Source of the DNA: Brachycybe producta
Lineage: Eukaryota > Arthropoda > Diplopoda > Playtdesmida > Andrognathidae
Reading direction: 5' to 3'
Assembly: GCA_036925085.1 (NCBI GenBank)
Contig: JAUPFP010000036.1
Location: 2,318,671-2,382,670 of the forward strand
DNA length: 64,000 nt
Shown here: positions 59,735-64,000 of the stretch, in pieces
Layout: every line of letters begins with the position of its first letter
How positions within the stretch are numbered: position 1 is the stretch's first letter
Translations under genes and position numbers: made by a program
Notes under the pieces: model-generated
The model's input: only the letters and a program-made list of their open reading frames with translations
Databases searched by the model: none
What the model was told of the DNA's origin: nothing

Positions 59735-59993
59735 TTACAAAAGACAGTTTCATGAAGTTTTTTCAAAAACTTGGTCAGTTTAAGAATGCAAGTAGATTAT
59801 TTATTTTGTCCCTGTAGCGTTAGATGGCGCCACTAGCCCTCCTCCCCTAGAAATGTACTGCTGACACTCTTCAACTCTTGACTCACAGTCTTCCTTTTTT
59901 TTTCACGCGGCAAACTTTTAATTAAGTTGCTATTTTTACACGTGCTGATATTAGGTTCTTTTGGACGCTTTTATAGCTAAAAGGCTGCATTCT

Positions 59994-60220
59994 ATTTCAC
60001 TGCACATGTCCACCACTCTATGTCGCGCCGTTCTTGTCAAAAATCCTCCCGAATTAGTGGCATCACTATATTTGAATTAGTGATATCCTAATTTGAATTA
60101 GTGATATCCTAATTTGAATTAGTGATATCCTAATTTGAATTAGTGTTATCACTAATTCGTAGTACTATTTTTGACATGAACGGAGCTGCATAAAGTGGTA
60201 GACATGTGCAGTTAAATTTG
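59994..60220. mobile_element. MITE family P with tandem centre
   Basis: Inverted ends ATTTCACTGCACATGTCCAC / GTAGACATGTGCAGTTAAAT, inner GTCAAAAAT / ATTTTTGAC. The centre is 3-4 tandem copies of TTGAATTAGTGATATCCTAA (60072-60160), itself near-palindromic with ATTAGTGTTATCACTAAT. Confidence 0.7.
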
Positions 60221-60663
60221 CGCAGTTAAATTTTACGTTGCTTCTATGGCCGGCCTAAAATAAAAAAAATTTGGAAGTACTTGCTGTGATGAATTTTTAA
60301 TATGACATTCAAAATGAGACAGAAAAACACCATGAGAAAATGGTTAAGAGACCAAGGAAATTTCACGAATCTCATGATCTTGAGTAGATCTAGTGTCAGG
60401 GCCGTCTACAAAATAGATCTACCAGATAATAGTCTAAGTCTAAAAGTTATAGATGGCCATGGTAGCAATGTTTGTGTGCAAAGAGGTTGTAACATATTAT
60501 TATACAAAAATCTTTTTGGCCAACTCGGTGTTCCAAATTTAAGCTTATCGGTTGTGTTATAAGTAACAGATACAATGATACATGTAGTATCAATACATAT
60601 CAATGTTTTGTTGTTCGATATACAGATATGTACAGACGAGTCCCAGGTTACGAACGTGCGACT

Positions 60664-60750
60664 TAAAGAGCTCTTGAGACACGAGCGACTTTTTGTTGCA
60701 ATGTCGCAATAACAACAAAAAGACGCAAAAGAAAAATGAAACACATTTGT
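60664..60750. repeat. Dispersed short repeat, second copy
   Basis: AAAGAGCTCTTGAGACACGA GCGACTTTTTGTTGCA: partner of 13225-13325. Confidence 0.5.
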
Positions 60751-61029
60751 TTCTAATGCAGGAGGAGATCAAATTCGTCCCGATTTTTAGACCTCTATTC
60801 CAGTGTCTCCACAAATTTAAGTTGGGAATGCTACTGTACATTTCCCGTAATTGACTTGGCTGCTGGCATTGACTATGTTTTTATTTTAAGTCGACGTTTT
60901 TCGGAATGTTAATAAAGATACTCCATCCCCAATTTAAATAAAGTTTAGTTTGTTGGAAAGATTTTGTCGAGCTGAGTTCGAATATATATATACAAAAAAT
61001 GTTTGGCATAAATACCAAACATGTGTAAA

Positions 61030-61270
61030 AGCTGCGATCACACTGGCTTATTTTTCTCGCAAGACACCCGTGCAAGAAATGTGAAATATTAGTCTAAATC
61101 TTGCACAGTTTCTTGCAACAAAAACACAACTAAGATGAGCGTTTTCTGTAAGACGGTGTGCAAGAAACCACTTTAAAGTCTTGCAAGAGTATTATTATCA
61201 CATTGGCAATTGTAATTAATTCAAGGATACATTGCAGTGTGAATCTTGCTTTAAATTTTGCCATTTATGT
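61030..61270. repeat. Possible MITE with TCTTGCAAGA-like words
   Basis: GCGATCACACTGGCTTATT on the left versus TTGCAGTGTGAATCTTGC on the right, plus repeated TTGCAAGA/TCTTGCA words. Boundaries and family uncertain. Confidence 0.35.
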
Positions 61271-61593
61271 GATCCGCATAATATAACCAGCTTAAGCTCG
61301 CCCAACACTCACCCCACATAAAGATATAAATACTTTTTTTAAAATGCATTATAGACCTCTGTGTAAAATGCGACATTTTTTATAAAGTCTGCGTCTAAAA
61401 AAGATGCAACTTGTTTTGTTATTCTTACAAATGACAAAAGGTGTTGCTCCTCATTAAGATAAGTCAACCAGTAATCTTGACTTGGCATAGATAGGTTTAT
61501 CACACATTTTAGACCCCCCCCCCCCCCCCCTTGCACCACACACACGCATAGATAGAATCTTTTATATTTAGGCCTATAATATTTATTATTAAC

Positions 61594-61894
61594 GTTCGGA
61601 TATTTATGAAATATCAAGCAAATGTTTCTCAAATCTGTAGTTCAAGTGCCAAATAGTGAAGTTACAATCCCATTTAGATCAATCAACAATTATGACTGTT
61701 TTCAATTAAAAAAATACTGATTAGAGGCTAGAACTCTATAGTTGTCAACTAATAGTAACCAGGCATGTAGCCTCTAAGCAGCCTTTTTGTTTATAAAAAA
61801 AACATAATTGTAGTTGCTATAATGATGATGGTTGGGCACTGAATTGGCACTTTGGCCACAGATTGAGAAATATTTGCATAAAAATCCGAGCCTT
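61594..61894. mobile_element. TA-flanked MITE family Q, copy 3
   Basis: CGGATATTTATGAAATATCA to GCATAAAAATCCGAGCC; inner CAAATGTTTCTCAAATCTG faces GGCCACAGATTGAGAAATAT. Confidence 0.75.
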
Positions 61895-61899
61895 ATTTA

Positions 61900-62460
61900 T
61901 TATATTGCAGAGAGAGAAAGAGATTAGAGCTTTTTTTTTGTTACAAAATATAAATTGGTAGGAAAGTAATATTATGAATATATGAAGAAGCACACATAAA
62001 AACATTAATTTAGACGAAATAAAAGTGAAATAGTTAGGTAGCAAAACACACAAATGAATAAATCATTAGAAATATACTGAAAAAAAAAATAATTTTCCAT
62101 TGTTTAATTATTCATATATGATGAATTCATAATATGAATCAAGGTTTGTTGGGATTTTATTGATATCTGGAGCTTTTTTTTTAATGTTTTGTTTGAAAAG
62201 GGATTTTAGAATAATAATTAGTAATGCAGGGGTTTTTTTTTTAAAAAAAAACAATAGGATTTCCTTTCGAAATTTTTTTTTCCGCGTTACGGGTATAAAA
62301 ATAGAATGAAGTGTGAACAAGAAATTATTTGTTCACACACAAATAAAATTAGACATTATTTTCATTACGTAAAATTCGTTAACAAAGTTCATTGGCTGCA
62401 TGACCTGTACACACGGAACGGTATTTTAAAATCAGTTTAAGAGAAAAATTAGTCATTCTT
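61900..62460. other. No recognised element
   Basis: AT-rich, homopolymer runs, nothing supported. Confidence 0.45.
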
Positions 62461-62479
62461 CAGAATTATTAGACAATTT

Positions 62480-62650
62480 TGAAGGGACAGACTTAAACGT
62501 CTGTATGATGATACTGACTAGTCAGTATCATAGAAAGTGCGGCAATTTACGAATTTTCAGGCCGATACAGAGTCCACTCTGGATCGGTATGAATTTCTGT
62601 CTTCGCCTGAAAAAGGTCTGAATGTCTGTACGATGATACTGACTTTTTAA
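62480..62650. repeat. Local repeat/inverted structure with GATGATACTGACT
   Basis: GTCTGTATGATGATACTGAC and GTCTGTACGATGATACTGAC are direct repeats about 120 bp apart. The first joins CTAGTCAGTATCAT to form a palindrome. Confidence 0.5.
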
Positions 62651-62794
62651 AATCCACCAATTTTGTAAATAAAGACATCAAGAATTTCAACTTGAAAACT
62701 CTAAACGGCGTTCAAAAACATAGATAAATCCTGTTTCTCATAATTGCTACAATGTAAACAATTGGTGATTTTACCAATTTGTTCAATTTAATAT

Positions 62795-63045
62795 GGTTTA
62801 TTAGAAACTAGAAGGGGTAGCGCGCAACCCCTTAAGAGTAATTTTTATGATGATATCTTTCAAAATAAACTTTTTATAGTCAAAAATTAAAAAAAATATT
62901 GTCTGTTTAAACTTGGGTCATTTTCAAACTCACATAAAAAGCTTATTTTGAAATTTATCTACATGAAAATACGTGAAATGCACTTCTATTTTCTAAAACA
63001 CATTCCAGTTTTTTTTTCAGGAGGCAATAAACAAGAGTTTGAGAC
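62795..63045. mobile_element. Palindromic element family E
   Basis: TTAGAAACTAGAAGGGGTAG, GATATCTTTCAAAATAAAC, GCTTATTTTGAAATTTATCT and CAATAAACAAGAGTTTGAGA; ends next to G4. Confidence 0.7.
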
Positions 63046-63048
63046 TAA

Positions 63049-63480
63049 AGCCCCGTTTTCACGATGATAGTTGTCACGATAGTTGCTGTCACGTGAGAGC
63101 AACTATCGCGAGAACTATCATCGTGAAAACCACATGATAGTCACTATCACACTGTTTCGCAACAGTGACTATCACAACTATCTCGTTTGACTATAGATAG
63201 TTCATAGCACTGTCGCAATATTAATAGTTGTTGAGTGACCAGTTATAGAGAAATATCCACTTTGTAGGGAAATTTGGCTTCTGGAGGGAGAGAGAGAGAG
63301 AGAGAGGCAACACTGTTGTTCACTCAATTATATCTGTGAAGTAGGCGTCACACTGTCATGTGACAGAACTATCACGTTACTTCAACACATGTCAACAGTT
63401 GCTATCGTGAGAGTGAACTATCGCAACTTTCATGACAGCTACTCTCACGATAGAACTATCGCCACAGTGAAAAAGAGGCT
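63049..63480. mobile_element. TTAA-type MITE family G, copy G4
   Basis: AGCCCCGTTTTCACGATGAT to GTGAAAAAGAGGCT; flanks CTAA / TAAT are eroded TTAA. Internal GA run and GGCAACACTG as in other copies. Confidence 0.82.
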
Positions 63481-63862
63481 TAATTGAGAGAGTTTACATT
63501 TTAACCCTACCATAATTGTTTATAATGAATAATTTTACCCATTTTGAACTATTTTTTGAGTAACTTTTCTTTTTACAATAATATTATATGAGACTTTAGA
63601 AATAGAAAAAATGGTTCGGATATATCGATCGATTAGTTAAGAAACACTTTTGATATATATATATATCATTTTTGATATATCATATTTGATATATATCATT
63701 TATTTTGTTTTTATTATGGGGATGATAATCATTCATTGATCACTGTCATAACATCCATTTAAAATATACTCTTTTGTGTTTGCGTTTAAGCTGAATTTTG
63801 ACTCACCAAGCTGCGCGCACCTTTGACTATTTATTACAAATATTATTAGTTCATATCTTAAG

Positions 63863-64000
63863 ATAAAACGGGGTAGAGGAAGACCCAAGCAAACCTGGGA
63901 TGTGGTAGTAAAACGGGATATGGTGGCATGTGGGGGTCACTGGGGGTTTGGTGCAAAATCGGAACGAGTGGAGAGTTAGAACCAGCAAGGCCGACCCTGC
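63863..64000 (+). pseudogene. C-terminal fragment of a LINE ORF2, cut by window edge
   Basis: Reads IKRGRGRPKQTWDVVVKRDM V, the RGRPK.TW..V...DM pattern near the C-terminus of many LINE polyproteins. After a stop at about 63980, another frame gives RTSKADP, like the usual R.TR.ADP end. It differs from the RT at 32-33.5 kb, so it is probably another LINE family. Confidence 0.6.

Overview
The window comes from an AT-rich animal genome with large, repeat-filled introns and GT-AG splicing. It looks like an invertebrate, but the phylum cannot be fixed from the sequence alone. I find one protein-coding gene with confidence, on the minus strand. It is a plasma-membrane-type Na+/H+ exchanger (SLC9A/NHE family) with 21 coding exons running from 46782 down to 1621. 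All 21 exons join in phase across consensus splice sites into an 893-residue protein. It has a signal peptide, the exchanger membrane domain (FFLFLLPPI, DPVA, FGESLLND, GGLRGA) and a long charged cytoplasmic tail ending in ESTV, a class I PDZ-binding motif. The 5' non-coding part is not resolved: a good splice acceptor sits 4 nt before the chosen ATG. A poly(A) signal lies 25 nt after the stop.

Layout: 1-1620 is the 3' flank. 1621-7751 holds exons 21 to 9 and 10620-17068 holds exons 8 to 3. Intron 2 (17069-46310, 29 kb) contains no exon of the gene and is packed with transposon remnants. Exons 2 and 1 lie at 46311-46356 and 46443-46782. From 46790 to 64000 is upstream intergenic or 5' intron sequence, again almost only repeats. 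The ORFs there are short and read through repeats.

The repeats are the notable part. (1) Near-palindromic MITEs of about 190-210 bp with ends ACAGGCA...TGCCTGT and 9-bp target duplications, several of them perfect. (2) Helitron-like elements ending in a hairpin plus CTAG; one copy splits another repeat exactly between A and T, and several carry a palindrome of type 1 inside them. (3) Several families flanked by TTAA. (4) Two hAT-like elements with 8-bp duplications, one complete and one eroded. (5) A pogo/Tigger-like pair flanked by TA. (6) A 610-bp foldback element with an internal minisatellite, nested in a type 1 MITE with its own 9-bp duplication. (7) A broken LINE reverse transcriptase in intron 2 and a LINE C-terminal fragment at the right edge. 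Nesting reaches four levels at 54-55 kb. I see no convincing tRNA, rRNA, CRISPR array or second cellular gene.
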